From Elusimicrobiota bacterium (GTDB lineage Bacteria; Elusimicrobiota; Elusimicrobia; UBA1565), in contig JACPXC010000007.1 in assembly GCA_016196755.1 (NCBI GenBank), forward strand, positions 186,001 to 250,000: DNA of 64,000 nt. Direction: 5' to 3'. Numbering within the stretch: the stretch's first letter is position 1; each line of letters begins with the position of its first letter. Positions 18,895 to 29,048 of this stretch are shown in pieces. The notes below the pieces were generated by a model. The model was not told the DNA's origin and searched no databases. It saw nothing but the letters and a program-made list of their open reading frames with translations. Made by a program: the position numbers and the translations under genes.

Positions 18895-20428
18895 CGCGGG
18901 CCTCCCGGCGCGCCTTCTTGATGCGGACCGCGCGGACCACGACGAAGAACAGGCCGAAGGCGCCGGCCCCGAGCCCCAAGCCCTTCCACGGGCTCGGCGG
19001 GTCGCCGACGACGATGGGAAAGCGCAGGGTGGAGGCGACCCCTCCCGCTCTCAGATGCAAGGTGAGCTCGTAGTTGCCGTCGCGCGGATAGACGAGGGCG
19101 AACTTCTGGAGGGTCCCGTTTGGGCGGCTCAGCTCCGGGCCGTAGAAGGTGCGCGGGCCCGCCAGCGCGCGGACCTCGGCGGCCTCGAGGCGCATCTCCC
19201 CTTCATAGACCCGCCCGCTCTCCGGCTCCCAGGCGTAGACCGTCACGTCGGCGCGCACGCCGGGCTTGGGACGTCCGGGATACCCGGTGAGCTGGATCTC
19301 CCATTCCCCGACCTTCTCGACGAGCTTGAGGACGGGGGCCTGGGGCCATTCCTTCTCGTAGGCGTAGTGCGGGATGCCCAGGATGTGGTGCGCGGCGGCG
19401 GGCGCGGCCATGAGGATGAGCGCCGCCAGCGGCGCGACGGCCTTCGCCGAGACGCGGACCTTGAGCGCATCGGTCGGGCAGGCGTCGAGACAGGCCAAGC
19501 AGTTGTCGCACTCCATGCCCGTCCGGTCGGTCATGGGACTCAGTCCCATCGGGCAGACCTTGTCGCAGAGCAGGCAGTCGATGCAGGCCGCCTTGACGCG
19601 CGCGACGCGCACCAGTCGGAAGCGCCCCAGGAGGGAGTAGAGCGCCCCGCCGGGGCAGAGCGCGCGGCACCAGAAACCCGGCGCCACGGCCGCTTCGAGG
19701 ATGACCAGGAGCCCCAGGAAAAGCGTCCCCGCCCCGAGCGCCTGCCAAGGGACCCCGAAGAGGTCGGCCTCGGCCCGGTCGAACCAGGCCTGGAAGAGCG
19801 CGTGCGACTCCCTGCCGACCAGGGCGGGCGGATAGAGGTGGTGCAGCAGCGGCAGCCCCGTGAGGAGCGCCGCCAGCAAGCCCATGGCCAGCACCGCGTA
19901 CTTGTCGGCCCGCGAGAGCTCCACCGACAGCGGCTTGAGCTCGAGGAAGACGAGGAGCTTCCTGAGCTGCCGCGCCAACGCCGACAGGAGGCCCATCGGG
20001 CAGACCCAGGCGCAGTAGACCCGCCCCAGCAGCAAGGTCGCCAGCAGCGGGACGGCCAGCCCGGTCAGGAGGGCCGTCCGCAGGCCGCGCGAGGAGGCCG
20101 CGCTCTCCGCCCCGGCGAGGAGGTCCGTCAGCGAGACGCCGAAGACACGCGCCGACCAGGCCGAGCCGTAGAGGTGGCGTGCGCGCGCGATGAGCCGTTT
20201 GCGGGGGCGGCGGCCTTCGACCCCGCCCTCCTCCCACCTAAGGCCCAGGCCTAGTCCCGCCTCGGCCGTCTTGAGCCAGCGCCCGACGGCCTTGCCCTCG
20301 AATGACTTCTCCATCTTCTCGTAGGAGCGCGCCGACATGTAATGCTCGTAGCGGGCCACGACGGGCGCCATCAAGATGGCGCCCAGGATCGCGAGCTGGA
20401 CGGCACGGCGCGCCCACCAATACTTCAC
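18884..20428 (-). CDS. napH: NapH-like membrane ferredoxin with C-terminal periplasmic domain
   Basis: GTG start overlapping napG stop (GTGA). GRVYCAWVCPMGLLSAL, FWCRALCPGGALYSLLG, CIDCLLCDKVCPMGL, CDNCLACLDACPTDAL. Confidence 0.82.
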   Translation of the reverse strand: MKYWWARRAVQLAILGAILMAPVVARYEHYMSARSYEKMEKSFEGKAVGRWLKTAEAGLGLGLRWEEGGVEGRRPRKRLIARARHLYGSAWSARVFGVSLTDLLAGAESAASSRGLRTALLTGLAVPLLATLLLGRVYCAWVCPMGLLSALARQLRKLLVFLELKPLSVELSRADKYAVLAMGLLAALLTGLPLLHHLYPPALVGRESHALFQAWFDRAEADLFGVPWQALGAGTLFLGLLVILEAAVAPGFWCRALCPGGALYSLLGRFRLVRVARVKAACIDCLLCDKVCPMGLSPMTDRTGMECDNCLACLDACPTDALKVRVSAKAVAPLAALILMAAPAAAHHILGIPHYAYEKEWPQAPVLKLVEKVGEWEIQLTGYPGRPKPGVRADVTVYAWEPESGRVYEGEMRLEAAEVRALAGPRTFYGPELSRPNGTLQKFALVYPRDGNYELTLHLRAGGVASTLRFPIVVGDPPSPWKGLGLGAGAFGLFFVVVRAVRIKKARREARGVA

Positions 20429-21054
20429 GCGGTCACTCTCCCCGCCTTGATGGTGATGGCCTGCGGATAGCGTACGCAGACCCGCTCGCAGAGCCCGCAG
20501 CCCACGCAGTACTCGGGGTCCACCATCGGTTGCTCGTGCATCCCGGCCTTGAGAGCCTTGCCAGGGAACGGGCAGGCGCGGATGCAGACGCCGCAGCAGG
20601 CCGTGGTGTAGGAGAAGCACAAGTTCTTGTCCACGACCGCCGTGCCCATGGCGACATGCTCTTGGACGGCCGCCGGCTCCTTCTTGATGAGCTTGAGCGC
20701 CCCCGTCGGGCAGGCCTCGCCGCAACGCAAGACGTCCCCGGGGTCGCTCTGGCACAGGTTGCAGGCCTGCAGGCGGGGGAAGATGACGGGGGTGCCCTCC
20801 TCCCCCCTCCCCGGGGTCATCGAGAAGCGACGCCCCGACTCCTTGGTGAAGGTCTGGATGGCCTGGTTGGGGCAGGCGTCGTTGCAGCGCGCGCAACGGA
20901 TGCACAAGGCCAGAAATTCGGCCTCGGCCCGCGCCCCCGGAGGCCGGACGGCCCGGGCGGGCGCGGCGGCCGGGCGCGCCATCACGCCCGCGCCGGCCAG
21001 GGCCGCCGCCGCGGCCGCCGCGTTGATGAGCAGGTCCCGCCGGCTGAGCTCCAT
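20425..21054 (-). CDS. napG: NapG-like ferredoxin-type protein
   Basis: MELSRRDLLINAAAAAAALAGAGVMARPAAA (Tat-like); four Cys clusters (CIRCARCNDACP, CNLCQSDPGDVLRCGEACP, CCGVCIRACP, CVGCGLCERVCV). Confidence 0.87.
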   Translation of the reverse strand: MELSRRDLLINAAAAAAALAGAGVMARPAAAPARAVRPPGARAEAEFLALCIRCARCNDACPNQAIQTFTKESGRRFSMTPGRGEEGTPVIFPRLQACNLCQSDPGDVLRCGEACPTGALKLIKKEPAAVQEHVAMGTAVVDKNLCFSYTTACCGVCIRACPFPGKALKAGMHEQPMVDPEYCVGCGLCERVCVRYPQAITIKAGRVTA

Positions 21055-21061
21055 GTTCTCC

Positions 21062-23812
21062 CTAGACGATCTTCTCGAGGCGCGCGGCGATCTTCTTGTA
21101 GTCGGCCTGTCCCGACACCGGGTCCCAGGCGCGGTGGCTGACCGCGTTGACGAGCCAGCGGTTCTTCTCCGGTTCCGCGCTGTCGGCGATCGAGAGGTTC
21201 CAGGGGCTGAACATGTACCCCGGCGGGACCTCGGTGCGGGCGGGCTTCACCATCGAGCCGGTGCCGATCGAGACGCGCGCCTCGTAGGAGCCGCGGCGCG
21301 TCACGATGCGCACCCGCTCGCCGTCCTCGAGCCCGTAGCGATGGGCGTCGACGTCGTTGACCTCGACGTACTGTTCGGGCACGAGGCGCTTGGTGGTCGC
21401 GCCCTGGATGGTCTTGGCGCTGTGAAAGTGCTCGTAGACGATTCCCAGCCCCAGCCACATCGGGTACTTGTTCTCGCGCGTCGCTTCCGCCAAGCCCTTC
21501 GTCGCATCGTCATAGAACTCCAGGTCCGGCAATTCCGGCATCAGCGCGTTGTCGCGCGCGGCAATCAGCAGGTCCATGTTGTCCATCATGAAGGTCTGTT
21601 CCTCGGCGGCGGCCAGGATCTCCTTGTTGGTCGCCCCCTCGCGCACCTTGAGGCCCACCCCCTCGCCGAAGCTCATGAGCTTGCCCGTGATCTCCTTGAG
21701 GCGCGCATAGTCCTGCTCGCAGAGCTTGAACCTGGCCCTCCCGCCCGGCAGGGCGAACTCCCCGTAGGGTTTTCCGGCCCACTTCTCCTGTCCCATATAG
21801 CGCCGCGGCGTGCCCCCGGCCTTGGCCGACTCATAGGTGCCGGCGGGCCACTGAAGGCCTCTCAGGCGGCGGAGCTGCTCGTAGAGCCCGATCCCGTCTC
21901 GTTTCTCCACCTCGAGCATGCCGGAGAGGTCGGCGTCGGAACCCTTGGAGGCCTTCACGATGTCCCGGAACACTTCCTCGGGGTCGTAGAACTTCTGGCC
22001 GTATTTGTTCTTGAGCTTCTTCTTGTAGGGGAAGATCTTCTCGACGTCGAGGCCGAGCAGCTTGCCCACCGACTTGGCCTTGTCGATGGCCAGGTCCATG
22101 TCGGGGAGGGCCTCGACGAGCGGCTGGCCCTTCTCGTTTCGCGCGACGCTGACGCCGTCGTTGACGTAGAGGCGGCGCTCGGACTGGATGTAGACCCCCC
22201 CCGTCCACTCCCCCCAGGTCATCGCCGGGAAGATGACGTCGGCGTAGAGGTTGTTGGGCGCGTGGCGGTAGATCTCCTGCACGACGACGAACATCTTTGT
22301 CAGCGCGGGGCGCACGAGGGTGTTCAAGTCCGGCATGTGGATGTGGGTGGTATAGATCCAGAACATCGCGTCCAGGTCGCCCTTCAAGGCCCGCTCCATG
22401 AGCGGGATGACCATCGTGGGCTTGTGCTTGAAGGTGAGGTCCAGGCGCCCCGCCGGCAGACGCCAGGCGTCGTTGATATGCTTGCGCCAGAGCTCGTGGT
22501 CGAGACCCTTATTGAAGGGGAGTCGCCCCGTCAGGCCGCCCATGAGCCGCTCCGACATCGCATTGGGCTGCCCGGTCTGGGAATGCGTGCCGCAGCCAGG
22601 CCGCCCGACGTTTCCGGTCAAGAGATGGAGGTTGATGATGCTGATGGTGTTGTGCTGCCCGTGGAGCATCTGGTTGTAGCCGATGCCCCAGAACGTGAGG
22701 ACGCCGCCCTTCCCCTTCTTGCGGCCCTTAAGCGAGGCCTCCGCCCAGGCCTTTCCGACGGCCTCGATCTGCTCTACGGTGACCCGGCTCCGGTCGACCA
22801 CCTTGAGACGCTCGATTACCTGCGCCGGCGAGTAGCGGGCCTTGACGCCCTCCACGTACTCGCGCCAGCCCGTCGTATACCGGTCGAGCCAGGCGTCGGG
22901 CATCACCGCCTCGGGGTGCTTGGTCAGCACGACGTACGCGATGGCGTTGAGATACGAGATGTCGCCGTTTAGCGTGGCGAAGTGGTGGGAGTCGCGCGGG
23001 TTGATGTCTTCTAAGCCCTGCACCGAGCCCGTGCGGCGCGGGTCGGAGACGAGGGTGGGGATGCCTTTCAGACGCTTGTGGTCGGCCACGCGCCAGTAAA
23101 GGATGGGATGCGCCTCTCGCGCGTTGTGGCCCCAGAAGGTGATGAAGTCCGCCAGTTCGATGTCGTCGTAGGAGGTGGGCGGGGTGTCCGAGCCGTAGGA
23201 GTGGAAATACCCCGTCGCGGCCGAGGTCATGCACATGCGCGCGTTGGCCTCGATCGAGTTCGAGCCGATGACGCCCTTCATCAGCACGTTTTCGATCCAC
23301 TGCGCTTCCATCGTGAGTTGGCCCGAGCCGTTCAAGGCCACGGCGTTGCCGCCCTTGGCCTTGATGATCTCGGCCGTGCGCTCGGCGACGATGTGCTCGG
23401 CCTCCTCGTAGGTGACCCGCCGGAATACCGAGTCGTCGAACCGGCCCTTGGTCTCCGAGACATGGCCGCGCAGGGGGTCCGACATGTCCTTGCGCACCAG
23501 ACAGTACTCCAGCCTGTCCTTATAGATGGGCTCGTTGGCGTTGAGCCCCTTGATGCACTGCACGCCCTTGTTGGTCGGATGTTCCTTGTCGGGCACCATC
23601 CCGACGATGGTGTCGCCCTCGACCTGGATGACAGTCCCGCAGCCCACGCCGCAGTAGGGGCACTGCGCCAGGAGCTCCCGGCGCAGGGGGCCGCCGCGCG
23701 GAAGGTCCTGCGCCGAGACGAACTCCCCGGGATAGAGCGCGTGGAAGCCCGCCGCGGCCGCCGCGGTCCCGGCGCCCTTTAGGAAATCCTTGCGCGAGAG
23801 CTTGTCGTCCAT
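21062..23812 (-). CDS. napA: Periplasmic nitrate reductase catalytic subunit NapA
   Basis: MDDKLSRKDFLKGAGTAAAAAGFHALYPG (Tat-like with RK); CPYCGVGCGTVIQ, ARMCMTSAATGYFHSYGSDTPPTSYDDIELAD, NVGRPGCGTHSQTGQPNAMSERLMG. Confidence 0.93.
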   Translation of the reverse strand: MDDKLSRKDFLKGAGTAAAAAGFHALYPGEFVSAQDLPRGGPLRRELLAQCPYCGVGCGTVIQVEGDTIVGMVPDKEHPTNKGVQCIKGLNANEPIYKDRLEYCLVRKDMSDPLRGHVSETKGRFDDSVFRRVTYEEAEHIVAERTAEIIKAKGGNAVALNGSGQLTMEAQWIENVLMKGVIGSNSIEANARMCMTSAATGYFHSYGSDTPPTSYDDIELADFITFWGHNAREAHPILYWRVADHKRLKGIPTLVSDPRRTGSVQGLEDINPRDSHHFATLNGDISYLNAIAYVVLTKHPEAVMPDAWLDRYTTGWREYVEGVKARYSPAQVIERLKVVDRSRVTVEQIEAVGKAWAEASLKGRKKGKGGVLTFWGIGYNQMLHGQHNTISIINLHLLTGNVGRPGCGTHSQTGQPNAMSERLMGGLTGRLPFNKGLDHELWRKHINDAWRLPAGRLDLTFKHKPTMVIPLMERALKGDLDAMFWIYTTHIHMPDLNTLVRPALTKMFVVVQEIYRHAPNNLYADVIFPAMTWGEWTGGVYIQSERRLYVNDGVSVARNEKGQPLVEALPDMDLAIDKAKSVGKLLGLDVEKIFPYKKKLKNKYGQKFYDPEEVFRDIVKASKGSDADLSGMLEVEKRDGIGLYEQLRRLRGLQWPAGTYESAKAGGTPRRYMGQEKWAGKPYGEFALPGGRARFKLCEQDYARLKEITGKLMSFGEGVGLKVREGATNKEILAAAEEQTFMMDNMDLLIAARDNALMPELPDLEFYDDATKGLAEATRENKYPMWLGLGIVYEHFHSAKTIQGATTKRLVPEQYVEVNDVDAHRYGLEDGERVRIVTRRGSYEARVSIGTGSMVKPARTEVPPGYMFSPWNLSIADSAEPEKNRWLVNAVSHRAWDPVSGQADYKKIAARLEKIV

Positions 23813-23827
23813 GGTCCTCTCCTTGCC

Positions 23828-25111
23828 CTAGAAGTCCAGCGTCGCCTGCAGGAACGCCCAGTCCCGGGCTTTCCCGCCCGCCTTCGCCCGCACGAAGCTC
23901 GAGGCGAAGAAGCGCGAGACCCCGAACCAGAGCTTGAGCGCGCCCCGCACCTGAGTCCTCATGTGGAGGTCCAACTCGTGGCCGACCTCGTTGCCCGAGA
24001 GGCCGGCGTTGTCGCGCGCGATGGCGGCCATGCCGGCGTTGTACCAGGCGTCCTTGGCCTGCGCGGTGCGGAAGTAGTGGTAGTCGAGCGCCAACGTCGT
24101 GCCCGGAGCCGGCGTCCCCGACACCGAGAGCTTGAGCGCGTGGCCGTTCTTCCACGAGAAGGCGTCCTGGTAGCCTTGCAGGGCGTGCCCGAACGGAAAC
24201 AGCGGGTCAAAGGTCTGGACCTTGTCGTCGGCGGGGTTCGTGTCGCCCGAGGCGTAGTCGTACTCCGCCCCGAGGCGGGGCTTCCAGCGGGCATCGAAGG
24301 TCCAACCGCCCGTCAGCGCCCCCGCCCAGGCCCGGACCGGCATCCCCGCCTTGCGGCCGAACTGCCACGCCGCCTCGGCCGAGTAGTCCGCCGCCCCGGC
24401 CTTGCCCTTGGCGCGGGCCCCCAACGTTCGGTCCGAGAGGTTCCCCTTGTCGGCCCGGACCTCCGAGACCTGGCCCTCGTTGCCGAAGTCGCGGCCGAGC
24501 AGATAGGCGTCGAGCTCGTGGTCGGCCACCGCCCTGCAGGACCCGTAGAGGCCCCAGAAGTTCTGGTCGCGCCGCGCGCTTGAGGCCTCCTTGACGTTCG
24601 TGAGGAACGCGTCCACCGTCGAGGACGGCAGGCGGACCCGCAGGAGCAGGCCGTCCCAGGACCGCCCCACGACCGACCAATCCAGGGGGCTTATGAGGCG
24701 CTGGTCGCCGTATTTGAGCTCCATGCGGCCCACCGTCAGGTCCACCGGCCGCCCGAACAGGTCCGCCACCGTGAGGTGGCCCTGGTGCAGGTCGGTCAGG
24801 TTGTCGTTGGCCGCGACGCTCGTCTCCTGACCGGCGACGCGCGAATCCTGGAGCTGGATGTAGGCCGTCATCCCCGCGGCGGGCTTCGCCTGCATCCACA
24901 GCCGCGTGCGCAAGGACAGCGAGTCCTTCCCCCGCCGCGTGGGAACGGAGGTGTAGGCCTCGAGATTCGTCGCCTCGTACTGCGAGCGCAGCTGGCCGCC
25001 GAACGACAGCTCTTTGGCCGGCCCTCCCTCGGCGCTCGCGCCGGCGGCCAGAGCCGCCGAAACCGCCGCCGCTAGAACCGCCCTCAGCGTCCCCTCAGCC
25101 GGGGTGCGCAT
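23828..25111 (-). CDS. Outer-membrane beta-barrel porin (alginate-export-like)
   Basis: Signal peptide AVLAAAVSAALAAGASAEGG; alternating beta-strand pattern, LRSQYEATNLEAYTS, AYIQLQDSRVAGQETS, C-terminal ATLDF. Confidence 0.8.
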   Translation of the reverse strand: MRTPAEGTLRAVLAAAVSAALAAGASAEGGPAKELSFGGQLRSQYEATNLEAYTSVPTRRGKDSLSLRTRLWMQAKPAAGMTAYIQLQDSRVAGQETSVAANDNLTDLHQGHLTVADLFGRPVDLTVGRMELKYGDQRLISPLDWSVVGRSWDGLLLRVRLPSSTVDAFLTNVKEASSARRDQNFWGLYGSCRAVADHELDAYLLGRDFGNEGQVSEVRADKGNLSDRTLGARAKGKAGAADYSAEAAWQFGRKAGMPVRAWAGALTGGWTFDARWKPRLGAEYDYASGDTNPADDKVQTFDPLFPFGHALQGYQDAFSWKNGHALKLSVSGTPAPGTTLALDYHYFRTAQAKDAWYNAGMAAIARDNAGLSGNEVGHELDLHMRTQVRGALKLWFGVSRFFASSFVRAKAGGKARDWAFLQATLDF

Positions 25112-25589
25112 GGCAGCAGCAGGCGTAGCGCTCCTCGGGGATGGCGGCCATCGCCTTCTCGACCTTCTCGAGCTCGCCGGCCTCGAGGCTCTGGTCGATG
25201 GCGGGATAGAGGATCTCCTCCTCCTTCATGTTGTGGTCCTTGAGGACGTGCAGCAGGGCGTTCTCCTCGTCGTCGCTCTCCGGGTCGGCGGCGCGCACCT
25301 TCTCGTGGAGGGCGTCGAGGTGCCCCTTGATGACGCGGTGCTCCTGGCGCATGACCGCGGTGGGACCCATCCCTTGCATCCCGGTCTTCTCCTCGAAGAG
25401 CGGGAAGAGCACGTCCTCCTCCCAGACGATGTGGCGCGTCAGGCCCTTGAGGAACAGCTTGAAGTTCTCCTTGGCGGCCGGGTAGTCCTTGCGCTTTAAG
25501 GTCTGAAACTCGATGAACAGCGCGTCTAGCCTGTCGTGGTCCGCCTCGAAGAAGTCGCGTACGCTCGCCATTCCCATCGCATCCTCCAT
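25095..25589 (-). CDS. Hemerythrin-domain protein
   Basis: FFEADHDRLDALFIEFQ...LTRHIVWEEDVLFPLFEEK...MRQEHRVIKGHLDAL...HVLKDHNMKEEEILYPAID. Start likely at an internal Met (25577 or 25571). Confidence 0.92.
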   Translation of the reverse strand: MEDAMGMASVRDFFEADHDRLDALFIEFQTLKRKDYPAAKENFKLFLKGLTRHIVWEEDVLFPLFEEKTGMQGMGPTAVMRQEHRVIKGHLDALHEKVRAADPESDDEENALLHVLKDHNMKEEEILYPAIDQSLEAGELEKVEKAMAAIPEERYACCCHAHPG

Positions 25590-25618
25590 ATCCGGATGAA
25601 ACTGTCGGGATTAAGAGT

Positions 25619-25633
25619 TGCAACACTCTTTCC
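25619..25633 (-). promoter_or_regulatory. Sigma-54-type element upstream of hemerythrin-porin-nap-act cluster
   Basis: Minus strand GGAAAGAGTGTTGCA; two substitutions from GGCAAGAGCGTTGC. Confidence 0.5.
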
Positions 25634-25649
25634 TCCGGGCGGACCGCTC

Positions 25650-26591
25650 TCAGTAGGAGAATCGGTAGCCGAAGCCCGTGCGCAGGGCGTAGCCGGAGAC
25701 GATCTGGAAGCCATTGACGCGCTGATAGATCGGGAGCTGGACCGCCGCCGAGAACGTCCAGGAGCCGCGCGGCGCGAACTCGAGGCCCGGGGAGACCAAC
25801 AGCGCCTCGCCGCCGGTGTTGGCGGTCTCCTCGCGCGTCGCGCCCCCAAAATCTCGCGCGCGCAGGACGACGTTGGCCTGGAGCATGGCGCTCAGGCGGC
25901 GCGCCGGAGGGAGGCTCCCTCCCGCGTGGAGCATCGTCACGTCGCCCAGGCGATAGCCCTTCTCCCCGGGACCGTTGAAGCGCCGCGTCGCGCTGGCGAA
26001 CAGGCCCCCGCGCCCGACGGGACGCTGCCAGACGATGCTCAGAGTCGCGTCATAGGATCCGCTGCCGGGCAGCACCCCGGCCTCGGCCGGGGCCCCGGCC
26101 GCGTTGACGGCGCCGTCGCGGCCGGTCGGCAGCTCGGTCCCAGCGGCCAAAGACAGCGCCGCGCCCCGCGGCGAGCGCCAGAAGGCATAGCGCGCCTCCA
26201 ACAGCGCGTCGCCCAGCCCCGATACGGACCAGGCCTCGGGGACCCGGCCCCCGCGGTGGTTATGGATGTGGCCGTGCGCGCGGTCGATGAGCGGCAACTG
26301 CGCCGACACGCTCCAGTCCCGCGTCAGCCCCACCGCCGCGCTCAGCCGGTGGACCCGCGTCGTCGAGTAGACCTCGTCGTGGTGCCCCCCCTTCACGCCG
26401 GAGGGCGCCGCTCCCCGGCCGGCCCAGCGCCGGTCTTGGGGCGCGAACTCGAACTCGTAGCCCAGGCGCACCGACCGGGCCGCGCGCGGGACGGCGCCCG
26501 AGGCCTCCAGCTCGCAGGAGGAGGCGCCGCAGGAGGCCCGCGCCGGGGAGGCGGCCAGCGCCGCGATCAGGACTCCGAGAAGCGGGGCCAT
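25650..26591 (-). CDS. Outer-membrane beta-barrel transport-like protein, nos-operon linked
   Basis: MAPLLGVLIAALAASPARASCGASSCELEASGAVPRAARSVRLGYEFEFAPQ...; amphipathic strands, C-terminal GFGYRFSY. Confidence 0.65.
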   Translation of the reverse strand: MAPLLGVLIAALAASPARASCGASSCELEASGAVPRAARSVRLGYEFEFAPQDRRWAGRGAAPSGVKGGHHDEVYSTTRVHRLSAAVGLTRDWSVSAQLPLIDRAHGHIHNHRGGRVPEAWSVSGLGDALLEARYAFWRSPRGAALSLAAGTELPTGRDGAVNAAGAPAEAGVLPGSGSYDATLSIVWQRPVGRGGLFASATRRFNGPGEKGYRLGDVTMLHAGGSLPPARRLSAMLQANVVLRARDFGGATREETANTGGEALLVSPGLEFAPRGSWTFSAAVQLPIYQRVNGFQIVSGYALRTGFGYRFSY

Positions 26592-27835
26592 GGCAGGTGG
26601 GAGAGCCACAGGGCGCTCTGGAGGGCGTAGGCGGTGGCGCAGGCGAGGACCAACGACAGGCCGGCCGTGAGGGCGGGCTGGCACTCCCGAAGCAAGCCCG
26701 CGACGCACAACGGCCAGCCCAGGGCCAGCGTGGCGAGCGCCGTCCACGCCAAAGCCGGGCGCCCGAGCGCGTCGAAGGACGGCCCGTCGACGCTCTCGGC
26801 GTACACGGAGCGCCAGACGAGGAAGGGAAATATCTTATGCGCCTGGCCGAGCACCCACGGCGTCGCCCATCCCAGAAGCGCGCACAGGCCGTAGGCCGCG
26901 CGGGCCTCCCAGCGGTCTTCGAGGAGCCCGAACGCCAGCGCCAACCCGAGACCGGCCCAGACGATGCCTCCCAATATCCCGACGAGAGTGAACGCCATGG
27001 GGGGATCCAGCCTGAGCTTGGCCTTCGCCAGCGAACGCAACTGCGTCAGGTAGCATGCGTAGCCCGCCGCGAGCGTCAGCGCCCAGACGCGCGGCCAGCG
27101 GTTGCCCCCCAAAAGAGCGTCGGCCGCCAGACCCGCCGTCCCCGCGGCCAGGAGAGCGAACGCCGCCTGGCTCGGAAGCCTGTTGGCCCCGCGCGAGAGG
27201 GCGACAGGATGGAACAGGCGGTAGGAGGCGCCGATGATGGCGAGCGACACCCAGCCGACCAAGGCCAGGTGGACGTGCGCGATGAGCGCGTGGTCCGGCG
27301 CGGGGAGGAGCGCGCCGCGAGACCGGTCGACGGCCAGCAGGACGCCCACCCCGGCCAAGGAGACCAAAAACGCCAGCGCGGCGGCGAAGTGCTTCTCAGT
27401 GAACGGCAGCTCAGGGGAGGCGAGCAGCGTCGGGACGTAGGACGAAAGGTAGCAGGCCAGCGCCGCGGCGGCGAGCGCGGGGCCGCGCCAGTAGACGCGC
27501 GCGCCGAGCCAAAGCTCGGCGACGAAGACCGCCAGCCCGGCGGCGAGCAGCCACAGCCCTAGCGCCGGCGCCCAAGGCCGGCGCAGGGCCGCGCCGCCAT
27601 GCGCGGGGAGCATCTGCGACATGGCCCCGAGCATGGTGACCGAGAGAAATCCCAGGGTCAGCAGGTGCGTGGCTCCGAGCGCCCAGCGCGCGTCGAGCCC
27701 GAAGCCCATCAGCGCGTTCCGGCCGGCGAAGAGGGCCGCGGCGAAGGCCCAGAAGGAAGCCGCCGCCAACGCGAAATGCCGGAGCGGCGGCGAGAAGCGC
27801 GGCGCGGCCGCCGTGAGAGGGCAGGTGAAGCTCAT
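26567..27835 (-). CDS. Haem-copper oxidase subunit I-like multi-TM membrane protein
   Basis: About 12 TM; ALGATHLLTLGFLSVTMLGAMSQMLPAHGG, ALIAHVHLALVGWVSLAIIGASYRLFHPVAL. Confidence 0.6.
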   Translation of the reverse strand: MSFTCPLTAAAPRFSPPLRHFALAAASFWAFAAALFAGRNALMGFGLDARWALGATHLLTLGFLSVTMLGAMSQMLPAHGGAALRRPWAPALGLWLLAAGLAVFVAELWLGARVYWRGPALAAAALACYLSSYVPTLLASPELPFTEKHFAAALAFLVSLAGVGVLLAVDRSRGALLPAPDHALIAHVHLALVGWVSLAIIGASYRLFHPVALSRGANRLPSQAAFALLAAGTAGLAADALLGGNRWPRVWALTLAAGYACYLTQLRSLAKAKLRLDPPMAFTLVGILGGIVWAGLGLALAFGLLEDRWEARAAYGLCALLGWATPWVLGQAHKIFPFLVWRSVYAESVDGPSFDALGRPALAWTALATLALGWPLCVAGLLRECQPALTAGLSLVLACATAYALQSALWLSHLPWPRFSES

Positions 27836-28218
27836 CGGCGCGCCCGCGCGGAGACGAAGGCGTCGGCCTGCTCCCTAGTCGCAAACGCGGCCCAGCCGGT
27901 CCCCATCGGGGTCGCCAGGGCGGGGACCTGGACGACGTCGGCCTCCGACAGGCGCAGCCAGCCGCGGCCGTTCAAATCCCGCGCCCAGGCGCGCGCCCGG
28001 AGGCCGGGCTCCGCATCGAGCAGCGCCAACAGCTCGCCCAAGTCGTCGAAGGCGACCGGCTCGCCGTCGTCTCCGACAAATCCCGCCGCATAGCGCTCCT
28101 CGCTGACGATCATCCCGCAGCGCGCGCATTCGTGGCGGCCGAAGACGATCTCCGGCGGCTGGCCGGGCTTCGGGCCGGCGCAGGCGACCAGCAAGAACAG
28201 AGCGAGCAGGCGCCTCAT
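27832..28218 (-). CDS. nosL: NosL-like copper chaperone lipoprotein
   Basis: MRRLLALFLLVACAGPKPGQPPEIVFGRHECARCGMIVSEERYAAGFVGDDGEPVAFDDLGELLALL. Lipobox and CxxCGM motif. Confidence 0.9.
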   Translation of the reverse strand: MRRLLALFLLVACAGPKPGQPPEIVFGRHECARCGMIVSEERYAAGFVGDDGEPVAFDDLGELLALLDAEPGLRARAWARDLNGRGWLRLSEADVVQVPALATPMGTGWAAFATREQADAFVSARARR

Positions 28219-29048
28219 GCCCCCCTCCGGAGCGGGTCCCGCCGGAAGAGCGTCCACGCCGCGCCAAGCGAGCCCCCCAGCCAGGCGAAGAGGCCGGCCG
28301 CCGCCGCGGGCTTGAGCCACGCGCCCAGCGCGTCGCGCGCGCAGAGCCCCGCGGGCCCCAGCACGTCGAGGTCGCAGGCCAGCGCTTCGAGGGCGAGCAG
28401 GCGGTAGAGCGAGAGCGGGTTGAGCCAGGCCGCGGCCAACAACGCGGCCGGCGGCAGGCGCACCGCCAGCGCGGATCCCAGCAGGCCCAGGTCCCCCCCG
28501 AACACGAGCGCCAGCCAGGCGCCGAGCGCGGCGCCCAGGGCCCCGGCGACCCGCCGCGAACGCGCCGCCGCCAGCATGCCGACGGCCAGGCTGGTGAGTG
28601 CGAGCAGGAGCGTGACCAAGAAGAAGGCGCCGTAGACCCCGGCGTCCCGGAGGCCCCCGCGCAGCGCGAGGAATACGCCGAGGACGGCGAAGGCGCCGGC
28701 CAGGGCGACGAAGAGCGCCGCGGCGGCGCCGGCGAACTTCCCCCAAAAGACGTCGGCCGGCCGGAGCGGCAAGGAGAGCAGGAACTCGAGGGTGCGGCGC
28801 TCGCGCTCCAGCGCGAAGGCGAGGCCCCCGGCCACCAGCCCCATCAGGGGAACGATGAGCAGGACGAGGTTGAGGAGAGCCGCCGACGTGCGGCCGAAGC
28901 CCGCGCCGCCCAAGGGGCTCGTCCAGGAGCCCAGGACAGCGAGCAACGCGCCTAAGCCGCAGAACGCCGCCAGGAAGGAGAGCAGCCAGCGGCTGGAGGC
29001 CGCCTCGCGGAACTCCTTGGCCGCCAGGACCGTCGCCCCGCGGGTCAC
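28215..29048 (-). CDS. nosY: NosY-like ABC transporter permease
   Basis: LAAKEFREAASSRWLLSFLAAFCGLGALLAVLGS...FALERERRTLEFLLSLPLRPADVFWGKFAG; adjacent to NosF domain. Confidence 0.87.
   Translation of the reverse strand: MTRGATVLAAKEFREAASSRWLLSFLAAFCGLGALLAVLGSWTSPLGGAGFGRTSAALLNLVLLIVPLMGLVAGGLAFALERERRTLEFLLSLPLRPADVFWGKFAGAAAALFVALAGAFAVLGVFLALRGGLRDAGVYGAFFLVTLLLALTSLAVGMLAAARSRRVAGALGAALGAWLALVFGGDLGLLGSALAVRLPPAALLAAAWLNPLSLYRLLALEALACDLDVLGPAGLCARDALGAWLKPAAAAGLFAWLGGSLGAAWTLFRRDPLRRGA

Noticed and set aside
20627-22972. 781-aa plus-strand ORF
   Set aside because: Antisense to napA/napG, no recognisable domain.
26567-27835. Considered as a functional cbb3 oxidase or NO reductase catalytic subunit
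   Set aside because: Some TM His are present but the full haem/CuB ligand set could not be confirmed by eye and no partner subunits are adjacent.
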